Made by a program: the position numbers and the translations under genes
Origin: Candidatus Dormiibacterota bacterium
Lineage (GTDB): Bacteria; Chloroflexota; Dormibacteria; Aeolococcales; Aeolococcaceae
Assembly: GCA_003132525.1 (NCBI GenBank)
Contig: PKXZ01000031.1
Location: 445-59,133 of the forward strand
DNA: 58,689 nucleotides
Direction of reading: 5' to 3'
The notes under the pieces: generated by a model
Database searches by the model: none
Told to the model about the DNA's origin: nothing
The model's input: only the letters and a program-made list of their open reading frames with translations
In this document: positions 50,579 through 58,222 of the stretch, in pieces
Layout of the letters: every line of letters starts with the position of its first letter
Position numbering within the stretch: the first letter of the stretch is position 1

Positions 50579-52185
50579 CGCCCGTTGCCGTTGCCGCTAC
50601 CGTTGTCGTGGCCGTTGCCGTTTCCGTTGGTGTGCTCGGCCGCGGCCGCGCGCACCGGGACGAGCTGCGCGGGAGCGGTGGCGGTCGCGGTGGTCTCGCG
50701 TATCACGGTCACCTTGATGACCCCGGGATACTGCATCTCGGACTCGATCTCGCGCGCGATCTCGCTGGTCAGAGGCGGCATGTCGGTGTCCTTCACCTGC
50801 GACGCCTTGACGAAGACGCGGAGCTCACGTCCGGCCTGGAGTGGGAACGCACGGTCGACGCCGCCGTGACGCGTCGCGATCGTCTGCAGCTGCTCGAGGC
50901 GGAGGAGGTACGTCGCCAGGGTGTCGCGGCGGGCCCCGGGGCGCGATGCGGAAATGGCATCAGCGCAGATCGTCAGCATCGCGAGATCCGTCGACGGTTC
51001 CTCGTCGAAGTGGTGGGCCTTGACGGCGTGGACGATGCCGGGATCGACGCCGAGTACCCGGAGCAGCTCCCCACCGATGATCGCGTGCACGCCCTCGACG
51101 TCGTGGTCCACCGCCTTGCCGATGTCGTGCAGCATGCCGGCCTCTCGAGCGAGGCTCTGGGGCAGCCCCATCTCGGCGGCGAGCACGCCGCACAGATGCC
51201 CGGTTTCCTCGCAGTGGAGGAGCGCGTTCTGCCCGTAGGAGAAGCGGTGGTGTAGCGTGCCGACCAGGTCGGCGAGCTCCGGGCGGCCCTCGATCTGCAT
51301 GAGCCACAGCGCGCGCTCACCGATCTCGACGACGCGACGCTGGGTGGTCCTCCGAGCTTTCTGGATCAGCGGGGGAACCTCGATTGCCTGCATGCGCCGG
51401 TCGACGACCTCGAGGGCCGCCTGGCGCGCGATCTCGCGTCCGATCGGATCCACGGTGCGCAGCGTGGCCTGCTGCTTCTCAGCGTCCACACCGAGCTCCG
51501 CGCCGGTCTGCTCCGCGATCACGGTCAACGCTGAGAGCAGCCGCTCGCGGGCGTGGTCGTCGAGCCCTTCGAGCGACAGTGGCGACATCCGTGGTGCGCT
51601 GTCGACGTTGGAGGCGTCCTGGCGCTCCACGGCCTGCACGATCAGGTCGTTCGCGCTCGTCTCCACACGGTCGCCGATGATCTCGGCAATCGTCGCCTCG
51701 ACGAGCGCGGCTCGCTCGGCCACGAGCTCGGACTGCACGCGGTCCAGCACCAGCGCGGCGGCAGCTTCGCGATCGAGCGCAGCCTTGGCGCGAAGCGTCT
51801 CCTCGATGAGCGCCCCCTCCTCGGCGACGCGCGCGCGCCGTTCCTCGATCTCGTCCCGGCGCTTGCGATACGCGAAGCGGCGGTCGTCGAAGATCTCGCG
51901 ACGCTCCCGGAGGTGCTTGTGGCGCTCGGCGATGACCGACTCCCGGCCTTCGACCGCCGCGAGGCGCTCCTTGACCTCCTCCATCGCAGCTTCGTGCGAG
52001 TGCAGCGCCGCGGTGCGGGCCTCGGCGACCAATGTCGCCGCGTGCTGATTTGCGTCGGCCAGGCTCTGGCTGACCGGCGGCGCCGGCGAGGTGTCCTGGG
52101 TTCCCTTCCGTGCGTTGAAGAGCGCGACCAGTCCGACCGCGCCAAGAAGCACGGCGATGACGATCAGGACGGCTGCGATGATCAT
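50515..52185 (-). CDS. rny: Ribonuclease Y
   Basis: A 556-residue membrane-anchored endoribonuclease for mRNA decay. Residues 2-25 form the N-terminal TM helix (IIAAVLIVIAVLLGAVGLVA). A coiled coil spans about 45-165 (AAMEEVKERLAAVEGRESVI, RRDEIEERRARVAEEG). The HD domain contains CEETGHLCGVLAAEMGLPQS, then GMLHDIGKAVDHDVEGVHA with the HD pair. The KH region (about 195-270) lacks the family's GRIIGREG loop, retaining only LRTVDPIGREIARQAAL. The C-terminal ~40 residues are a Gly/Asn/Asp-rich tail (NGNGNGHDNGSGNGNG). The weak KH is the main oddity. Confidence 0.93.
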   Translation of the reverse strand: MIIAAVLIVIAVLLGAVGLVALFNARKGTQDTSPAPPVSQSLADANQHAATLVAEARTAALHSHEAAMEEVKERLAAVEGRESVIAERHKHLRERREIFDDRRFAYRKRRDEIEERRARVAEEGALIEETLRAKAALDREAAAALVLDRVQSELVAERAALVEATIAEIIGDRVETSANDLIVQAVERQDASNVDSAPRMSPLSLEGLDDHARERLLSALTVIAEQTGAELGVDAEKQQATLRTVDPIGREIARQAALEVVDRRMQAIEVPPLIQKARRTTQRRVVEIGERALWLMQIEGRPELADLVGTLHHRFSYGQNALLHCEETGHLCGVLAAEMGLPQSLAREAGMLHDIGKAVDHDVEGVHAIIGGELLRVLGVDPGIVHAVKAHHFDEEPSTDLAMLTICADAISASRPGARRDTLATYLLRLEQLQTIATRHGGVDRAFPLQAGRELRVFVKASQVKDTDMPPLTSEIAREIESEMQYPGVIKVTVIRETTATATAPAQLVPVRAAAAEHTNGNGNGHDNGSGNGNGRHDPVADDSPDGEDDSAADEV

Positions 52186-52209
52186 GGATGGAGAGAGTTC
52201 AGGACACGG

Positions 52210-53124
52210 TCAGGCGCTGACCGCCAGGTCGAATGGGTCGCTTGCCTCGGCGATGAGCCGCTGGGCGAAGAGGTTGGCGGCGGGAGGCAGGGTGCGTCGC
52301 CGATCCCAGCAGAGAGCCATGGTACGCGCGATCGGTGGATCGCGAAGCGGGATCACCGCGACGCGGGTGCTCGGCACCGGGAGCGGCATGGGCATGAGCG
52401 TTGTCCCCAGGCCGGCCTCAACGAGGCCCTGGACGATCGTGAAGTCATCCCCCTCGTAGGCGACGTGGGTGGTCAGGCCCTGGGCAGCGAAGGCCGCATC
52501 GATGACCCGGCGGAGCCCGCTCCGGGATCGGGGCAGGATCAGCGGCTCACCGGCCACGTCCTCGAGCGTGCAGGAGCTCCGGCCGACGAGGCGGTGATTG
52601 ACCGGAACGACGACGGCGACGCGTTCACGGAAGAGGGGATGGATCTCGAGATCGACCACGCCCGTGGGCGGTGGCCCGAGGATGCCGAGATCGTAGTCGC
52701 CCCCAAGGACACCGCTCATGACCTCGGCAGTGGTGCCCTCCTCGAGGGTGAACCGGACCGCCGGATAGCTCTCGAGGAACCGTGCCAGCCGTTCGGGCAG
52801 CCAGCGGGCGCCGACTGTGTGGAGGAAGGCGACGCAGACCCGCCCACTCTCGGCGGCGACGGCTCCCTCAGCCTCCGCGATGGCGTCTCGGAGGTCGTCG
52901 AGGATGCGTTCAGCCCGGCCGACGAGGCGCCGGCCGGCCTGGGTGAGGCGGATGTTGCGGCCGATTCGCTCGAAGAGCAGCACCCCGACTTCCTGCTCCA
53001 GCCGGGCCACCTTTCGGGATACCGTTGATTGATCAGCTTGCAGCGCTTCGGCCGCCCGGCTGAGGTGTTCGACTTTGGCAACTTCGACGAAAGTGCGCAG
53101 AAGGTCGGCATTGATGCGGTCCAT
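52210..53124 (-). CDS. LysR-family transcriptional regulator
   Basis: A 304-residue regulator. The N-terminal winged HTH is typical (LLRTFVEVAKVEHLSRAAEA, LQADQSTVSRKVARLEQEVG, LLFERIGRNIRLTQAGRRLV). The effector domain starts near residue 92 (GRVCVAFLHTVGARWLPERL) and includes YDLGILGPPPTGVVD and GLVEAGLGTTLMPMPLPVP. The GltC/CysL-like branch is likely. It is divergent from the small helical protein at 53187 across 62 bp; the interval holds an inverted pair CATCAA (53126) and TTGATG (53151) that could be a binding site. The inducer is unknown. Confidence 0.94.
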   Translation of the reverse strand: MDRINADLLRTFVEVAKVEHLSRAAEALQADQSTVSRKVARLEQEVGVLLFERIGRNIRLTQAGRRLVGRAERILDDLRDAIAEAEGAVAAESGRVCVAFLHTVGARWLPERLARFLESYPAVRFTLEEGTTAEVMSGVLGGDYDLGILGPPPTGVVDLEIHPLFRERVAVVVPVNHRLVGRSSCTLEDVAGEPLILPRSRSGLRRVIDAAFAAQGLTTHVAYEGDDFTIVQGLVEAGLGTTLMPMPLPVPSTRVAVIPLRDPPIARTMALCWDRRRTLPPAANLFAQRLIAEASDPFDLAVSA

Positions 53125-53150
53125 GCATCAATCTCACCCTAAATGTGCTG

Positions 53151-53179
53151 TTGATGTCAATGACCCGAGCCGGTAGGCT
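53151..53179 (+). promoter_or_regulatory. Promoter: TTGATG, 17 nt, TAGGCT
   Basis: -35 TTGATG (53151-53156), a 17-nt spacer, and -10 TAGGCT (53174-53179) are followed by 7 nt and the GTG at 53187. This is the clearest full leaderless promoter in the window. Confidence 0.65.
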
Positions 53180-53186
53180 TAGCAAC

Positions 53187-53669
53187 GTGATAAGAGAACC
53201 CGAGGTACTGGAGCGTAGTCAGGTAGTCGACCCGGGCCTTCTCATCGAGAGCGCCACTGAAGAAGTGCACGCCGCGCGTCGCAGGCATCGCCGCGAAGTT
53301 GTCGAGCGGACCCGCCTGCGCCGGCTCGTCGAGCGGGTCGACAGCGCTATCGAGCTCTGTGAGGAAACCCACCTCCAGGGCATCAAAGAGGTGCCACCGG
53401 ATGTTGCCGAAAGGGCACAGAAGGTGTTCATCTTTGCTCGCGGCGCGGTCCGAAAAACCGGCGACCAGGAGGCCCTCTCCACGGTGGAGACCGCCCTTGC
53501 TCGCCGCCAGGTCAAGATCACCGAGGTCATGGACATCCTCTGGACGATCCAGGAGGTCGTCTTCGACCTGATGCTCCCCTGGCGCACCCAGCTCCCCGAG
53601 GACGTCGAGCCCGAAGGCGATGAAGCTTCCTTGGTAGGTTTCTGGAGAGAATTCCGCCTCCATCCCTAA
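53187..53669 (+). CDS. Small helical protein of unknown function
   Basis: A 160-residue protein, mostly alpha-helical and highly charged, with VHAARRRHRREVVERTRLRR, LVERVDSAIELCEETHLQGI and LARRQVKITEVMDILWTIQE. No TM segment or known motif is seen. The GTG at 53187 is supported by a full promoter (TTGATG/TAGGCT) just upstream; in-frame starts at 53145 and 53160 would overlap that promoter. Third-codon positions are strongly GC-rich in this frame, favouring it over the antisense frame at 53157-53663. It may be a LysR-controlled target, being divergent from that gene. Confidence 0.65.
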   Translation: MIREPEVLERSQVVDPGLLIESATEEVHAARRRHRREVVERTRLRRLVERVDSAIELCEETHLQGIKEVPPDVAERAQKVFIFARGAVRKTGDQEALSTVETALARRQVKITEVMDILWTIQEVVFDLMLPWRTQLPEDVEPEGDEASLVGFWREFRLHP

Positions 53670-53717
53670 AGACGCGGCGACGGCGGTGATGGGCGGCTAA
53701 ACGGGCACAATCCGCGG

Positions 53718-55025
53718 GTGGGCCTGCGAGTTGCCGTTGATCGGATGGTGGTCACCAATCATCGGGTCGATGTGCCCCTGGATTGGAATGAGCCGTCGGG
53801 GGCGACGATCAGCGTTCATGCTCGCGAGGTTGTCGCGGCTGAGCATGCGGACGATGCGAAGTGGCCGGCGATCGTCTGGTTTCAAGGTGGGCCTGGACAC
53901 GAGGTCGCGTTTCCGGAGAGCCGTGGGAGCTGGCTCGCACAACTGCTGACGCGGTATCGAGTGCTGCTCCTCGATCAGCGAGGCACGGGCTTGAGCACAC
54001 CGCTCGATGCGCGTTCGCTGCCGTTCTCTGATCCGGTGGCGCTAGGCAACTACCTGCGTCACTTCCGTCAGGACTCGATCGTGCGCGATGCCGAGCGGTT
54101 GCGCGCGACGCTGTACGGCGAGCGCACCGACTGGTACGTCTTCGGACAGAGCTTTGGCGGCTTCTGCTCGCTGACGTATCTGTCGTCGATTCCCGAGCAC
54201 GTCCGCGGTGTGATCATCACCGGAGGATTCGCACCGGTCTTGCACGAAACCGAGGAGATCTGCACGCGTCTCTTCAATCATGTCGCCACGCGCAACGCGG
54301 AGTACTACGAGCGGTTTCCCGGCGATGCCGCACGGGTGCGTCGCATTGTCGACCATCTGCAAACGGGGAAAGAGGTCGATGGTCATGGCCGGCCACTCAG
54401 TGCCCGCCGGTTTCTCATGCTGGGCGGCAAGCTGGGGCTGCAGCACGGAGCCGCCGAGCTGCACGGCATCATCGAGCGCGCTGACAACGATCTGGAACAG
54501 CTCGGCGTGCTCAGCGGTGTGGTGCATGCACATGTCGCCGGCATGATGTCGCCGGCGACCAATCCGATCTACACGGTGCTGCACGAGGCCGCGTATTCCA
54601 ACGGTCCAGCGACGCTGTGGGCGGCGGAGCGGGCACGACTCGCGGATCCCCGCTATTCGGCGGATGCACAACCAGCGCCGTATTTCACTGGTGAGGCGGT
54701 GTTCCCGTGGATGATGGAAGAGTTGCCTGAGCTGCAGCCGCTGCGAGAAGTCGCCGATGTGCTCGCGGAGATGGACGGATGGCCGGCGCTGTACGACATC
54801 CCTCGTCTGCGCGCAAACGCTGTTCCCGTTGTCGGCACCCTTTACTGGGATGACGAGTACGTGGAGCGGGCCATGGCGCTGGAGACGGTGGCGCTGCTGG
54901 GCAACTGCCGCCCGTGGATCACCAACGAGTACGAGCACGGTGGGTATCGTGTCGACCCGGCACGCGTGGCGGATCGGCTGTTCTCGATGCTGGACGACCT
55001 GACGGCGCGATCGACCTCGCCCTAA
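53718..55025 (+). CDS. S33-family peptidase, proline iminopeptidase-like
   Basis: A 435-residue alpha/beta hydrolase of the prolyl aminopeptidase clan. It shows VWFQGGPGHEVAFPESRGSW (the GGPG oxyanion motif), LLLDQRGTGLSTPLDAR and the nucleophile elbow VFGQSFGGFCSLTYLSSI (Ser about residue 145), with acid and His in the C-terminal part (TLYWDDEYV; NEYEHGGYR). These enzymes release N-terminal Pro or cleave amides and esters. The GTG at 53718 has CACAAT 6 nt before it. No signal peptide is present, so it is cytosolic. Confidence 0.92.
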   Translation: MGLRVAVDRMVVTNHRVDVPLDWNEPSGATISVHAREVVAAEHADDAKWPAIVWFQGGPGHEVAFPESRGSWLAQLLTRYRVLLLDQRGTGLSTPLDARSLPFSDPVALGNYLRHFRQDSIVRDAERLRATLYGERTDWYVFGQSFGGFCSLTYLSSIPEHVRGVIITGGFAPVLHETEEICTRLFNHVATRNAEYYERFPGDAARVRRIVDHLQTGKEVDGHGRPLSARRFLMLGGKLGLQHGAAELHGIIERADNDLEQLGVLSGVVHAHVAGMMSPATNPIYTVLHEAAYSNGPATLWAAERARLADPRYSADAQPAPYFTGEAVFPWMMEELPELQPLREVADVLAEMDGWPALYDIPRLRANAVPVVGTLYWDDEYVERAMALETVALLGNCRPWITNEYEHGGYRVDPARVADRLFSMLDDLTARSTSP

Positions 55026-55071
55026 CCGCCGGCCGCGGGTATTCGGCCTGTCGGCACCTGCACCGACCTGA

Positions 55072-57552
55072 CTACCGCTGGCCGGCGAAGATCGATAGAG
55101 AGGCCGAGACCAGGAAGCTCATGACGTAGACGGTGTCGGTGTCCGGGTTCACCGCGAGGCCTGTCGGCTGCCCGCCGACCGCTTGCTGTGTCGTCGCGGT
55201 ACTGCATCCGGACGTGTTCGTCGCATTGCAATTCGCGCCGTTGAGCACCGATATCGCTGCCCCACCGTTGTCGATCATGTAGATGGAGTCGGTGCTGGTG
55301 TCGGCCGCCGCCAATTGCGGCGCCCGGCCAACCTCGGCCGTCGGGAAGGTCCCCGCACAGGTTGTCACCGTGTGGCCGTTGCAGGTCGCACTGTCGATCA
55401 TTGACACAGTCCCGGGTGCGGACCCACCTTGACTGTTGGTCACGTAAACGGTGTTTGTCGCATCGTCCACGGCCACTCCGTCGGGCCCGACTCCCACGGT
55501 GACAGTCGCCGCGACCTTGCCGCAGCCCACGTGGTCCGTGCCGTTGCAGGTGGCCCCGTTGATGACCGACACCGTCGTGCCGCTCGCAAATGGCACTCCG
55601 GCACTTGGCGCGTAGATCGTGTCGGTCTTGACGCTGATGCCGAGGGAGCTCGTCCCCGGTCCGACATTCACCGTGCCGGGCTTCTGACCGCAGCCCGAGA
55701 CGTCCTCTGCGTTGCAGGTCGCCGCATTCAGGACGGCGATCTCGTCTGCTTCGGTGCCATAGGGCAGATACAGCGTCTTGGTAAGTAAGTTGAGCACGGG
55801 TGAGCCGGGCTCCGCGCCGACGTTGATCGTCCGCACCTTCCCGAAGCAGCCGGTGGTGTCGGTGGCGTTGCACGTCGCGGTATTGATCATGGCGACCGCT
55901 GCCCTGAACGACTCCGCGACGTACAGCGTGTGCGTGGCGTCATCGATCGCCCCCATGGCAGTCATGGGATCGGGCATCGGAATCACGCCGACCGGCGAGC
56001 ATCCGGAGAGGTCTGCGACCTTGCAGGTGGCGCCGTTGAACACATCGATCTCAGCCAAATCGTGGTTGCTCGCGTAGATGGTATCGGTAGCGGGGTCGAT
56101 TGATGCCTCGAATTCGTGTTGCGCGACAGCCCGGGCGTCCGAGCGGCAAACCCTCGCATCAGTGGCGTTGCACCCGCTGACGCTCACCGCCTCGAGGACG
56201 TTGGTGCCCCCGACGCTGACGAGATAGGCGGTGTCGGTCTGCGGGACGAGCGTGACGTAGTTGGGAAATGCGTTAAACGACGCCCCGTGGTCAGAACCGG
56301 CCTCCTCACTCGGCGCCAGGTTTTCACACCCCGACGTGGCGATGCCGTCGCAACTGCGCGTGTTGATCGCCGAGAGCGTGTCATCGTTCTGACTGACGGC
56401 GAAAACGGTATGGAGGATGTCGTCAACCGCAAGGCCGCTGCTCCCGGCTCCGGTCGGAACCACCGCAGGCGTGCCCGCACAGCCCGAGGTGTTGGTTGCG
56501 TTGCACTGGGCGCCATCGATCACCGAGACCGTGCCGTCGTCGTAGTTCGACACATAGACGGCGCCGGTCTCCTGGTCCACGGCGTCCCATTGGTCGTTTC
56601 TGCCCACGGTGACCGTGGGCGATGCCGCGTCACACCCACTCGTATCGCTCCCGTTGCACGTGGCTCCGTCGATCACGGATACCGTGTGTCCCGTGCCTGA
56701 CCCGTCGTAGAGATCGGCATTATTGTTGACGGCATAGATCGTGTCGGTCGCCCGGTCGACGTCAAGGGCACTCGGTCCGTAGTTGTCCGCCAGCAGTTCT
56801 GTGTTCCCGCATCCTGACGTGATCTCGGCATTGCAGGTGGCGCCGTTAATGACGTGGATTCCCCCTTGGGGGTCGGCCACGTACAGCGTTTGTGTGTTCG
56901 GGTTGAAGACGGCTCCAACGCCACCAACATCAATGGTCGCGACCGATTGGCAACCAGTTGTGTGCTTCGCATTGCATCGGGCTCCCGACAACACCCACGT
57001 GCTCTCACCCCCATTGGAGTCGTAGGTCGCGACATAAATCGTATCGGTCGATTGATCAATCGCCACAGCCTGGGGACCGAAGCCGACGACGGCTTGCGCC
57101 ACCACCCGGCAACCCGATCCGTTGGCCGCCTTGCAGGTGGCGGTGCTGATGAGATCAACGACGTCATCGGGTGTGTTGCAATCCGAAGTTGGGCACTGGA
57201 TCGGGACATAAAGTGTGTCCGTACTCGGATTGACGGCCGGAACGCCAGGACTACCGCTCAGCTGGACGGAGAATCGAGCGGTCGGGCTCGGGGCCGGGCG
57301 AACCGCAGGCGCGGGAGTCGTGTGGTTCGCATGGATGTACTCGAACACGGTGATCGGCGCCGCGACAACGATCGCCGCGGCCAGGGCAATCGCGACGACC
57401 ACCAACATACGGCGATTGCGAAGGGGCATCGGACGACTTCCGCGTTCGAACACAGCCGCAACCGTCCGATTGACCGTCCGTGCGTCACCACCATCACGTG
57501 ACCGGTCACCCAGGTACGCGCGGAGCCGTTCCTCGAGTGCTTCAGGTGACAT
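55072..57552 (-). CDS. Membrane-anchored beta-propeller protein with 13 C-x7-C repeats
   Basis: An 826-residue protein. Residues 1-47 form a charged cytoplasmic tail (ALEERLRAYLGDRSRDGGDA), 48-70 a single TM helix (LVVVAIALAAAIVVAAPITV), and the rest is extracytoplasmic. That part is built from roughly 45-50-residue YncE/NHL-like blades, each with a D/N-x-T-D-T-I/L-Y-V/A strand and a block such as INGATCNGTDHVGCG. Thirteen C-x7-C pairs are present (for example CNATNTSGC, CNAEITSGC, CKVADLSGC), so many disulfides are likely. It overlaps the end of the ECF sigma gene by 11 bp. A sensory or anti-sigma role is inferred; it lacks the zinc anti-sigma motif. Confidence 0.88.
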   Translation of the reverse strand: MSPEALEERLRAYLGDRSRDGGDARTVNRTVAAVFERGSRPMPLRNRRMLVVVAIALAAAIVVAAPITVFEYIHANHTTPAPAVRPAPSPTARFSVQLSGSPGVPAVNPSTDTLYVPIQCPTSDCNTPDDVVDLISTATCKAANGSGCRVVAQAVVGFGPQAVAIDQSTDTIYVATYDSNGGESTWVLSGARCNAKHTTGCQSVATIDVGGVGAVFNPNTQTLYVADPQGGIHVINGATCNAEITSGCGNTELLADNYGPSALDVDRATDTIYAVNNNADLYDGSGTGHTVSVIDGATCNGSDTSGCDAASPTVTVGRNDQWDAVDQETGAVYVSNYDDGTVSVIDGAQCNATNTSGCAGTPAVVPTGAGSSGLAVDDILHTVFAVSQNDDTLSAINTRSCDGIATSGCENLAPSEEAGSDHGASFNAFPNYVTLVPQTDTAYLVSVGGTNVLEAVSVSGCNATDARVCRSDARAVAQHEFEASIDPATDTIYASNHDLAEIDVFNGATCKVADLSGCSPVGVIPMPDPMTAMGAIDDATHTLYVAESFRAAVAMINTATCNATDTTGCFGKVRTINVGAEPGSPVLNLLTKTLYLPYGTEADEIAVLNAATCNAEDVSGCGQKPGTVNVGPGTSSLGISVKTDTIYAPSAGVPFASGTTVSVINGATCNGTDHVGCGKVAATVTVGVGPDGVAVDDATNTVYVTNSQGGSAPGTVSMIDSATCNGHTVTTCAGTFPTAEVGRAPQLAAADTSTDSIYMIDNGGAAISVLNGANCNATNTSGCSTATTQQAVGGQPTGLAVNPDTDTVYVMSFLVSASLSIFAGQR

Positions 57553-58054
57553 CGTTCAAGTTCTCCCTGAGGCGGCTGAGCGCTCGGGCCAGATGCTGCC
57601 GCGCTGAACCGGGCCGGCAGCCCATGTACTCGCTGCATTCATCAAGGGTGTAGCCGTAGAGGTAATGCAGCACGATCACAGCGCGCTGCTGCCGGCTCAA
57701 CACAGCAAACGCAGCATGCAACGCAGGGTCCGCATGCGTCTGTGCCGGGCTCGGCATGCGATCGTCGATGACCCCCTCGTGCATCCACCGGGCTCGAAGG
57801 CTCTTGCCGTAGTTGACGCTCTCGCGCACGCAGATGCGAGTGAGCCACGCGTCGCGGCGTGTGGGATCGCGAAGGCGATCCCAAGCTCGCCAGGCCGCGA
57901 TCATTGCGTTCTGCACCACGTCTTCCGCGTCGGCTGAGTTTCCTACGATGATGGCCGCGATGGCGAGAAGACGGGGAGCCGCAAGTCGGAAGACTGGATC
58001 GGCTTCCGTCCGACTGGACCCTTCCTCAACGATTGCCATCGAAGCCATCAGCAT
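57542..58054 (-). CDS. ECF RNA polymerase sigma factor (SigE-like)
   Basis: A 170-residue ECF sigma factor. Region 2 is RLLAIAAIIVGNSADAEDVV, then QNAMIAAWRAWDRLRDPTRR and AWLTRICVRESVNYGKSLRA. Region 4 is AVLSRQQRAVIVLHYLYGYT, then LDECSEYMGCRPGSARQHLA. The ATG at 58054 or 58048 is possible. Its 3' end overlaps the propeller gene by 11 bp, so the two form a coupled sigma/sensor pair of the same design as the genes at 4771-3460, although the propellers are of different kinds. Confidence 0.92.
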   Translation of the reverse strand: MLMASMAIVEEGSSRTEADPVFRLAAPRLLAIAAIIVGNSADAEDVVQNAMIAAWRAWDRLRDPTRRDAWLTRICVRESVNYGKSLRARWMHEGVIDDRMPSPAQTHADPALHAAFAVLSRQQRAVIVLHYLYGYTLDECSEYMGCRPGSARQHLARALSRLRENLNDVT

Positions 58055-58222
58055 AAAGAGGGATTTTCGGTCTGTTTAGTTGACAGAGGCGCCGCCGTCG
58101 ACCGGAGGGAGCCCGCGGCAACTCAACGTCCGTCCAGTGGCTAGGATGACCGCCGACGGAACTCGGGGATCAGGTCGGCCGAGGGGCCTGCCATCAACGC
58201 GCGGTACGCAAGGGAGAGCAAT
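58055..58222. other. 168-bp divergent intergenic region
   Basis: This separates the ECF sigma and DinB-like genes. A TTGACA at 58080-58085 lacks a partner -10. TAGGAT at 58143-58148 could serve the DinB gene. No clear operator is visible. Confidence 0.3.

Noticed and set aside
53157..53663. Minus-strand 168-codon frame opposite the helical protein
   Set aside because: Third-codon GC bias and the promoter at 53151-53179 both favour the plus-strand gene.
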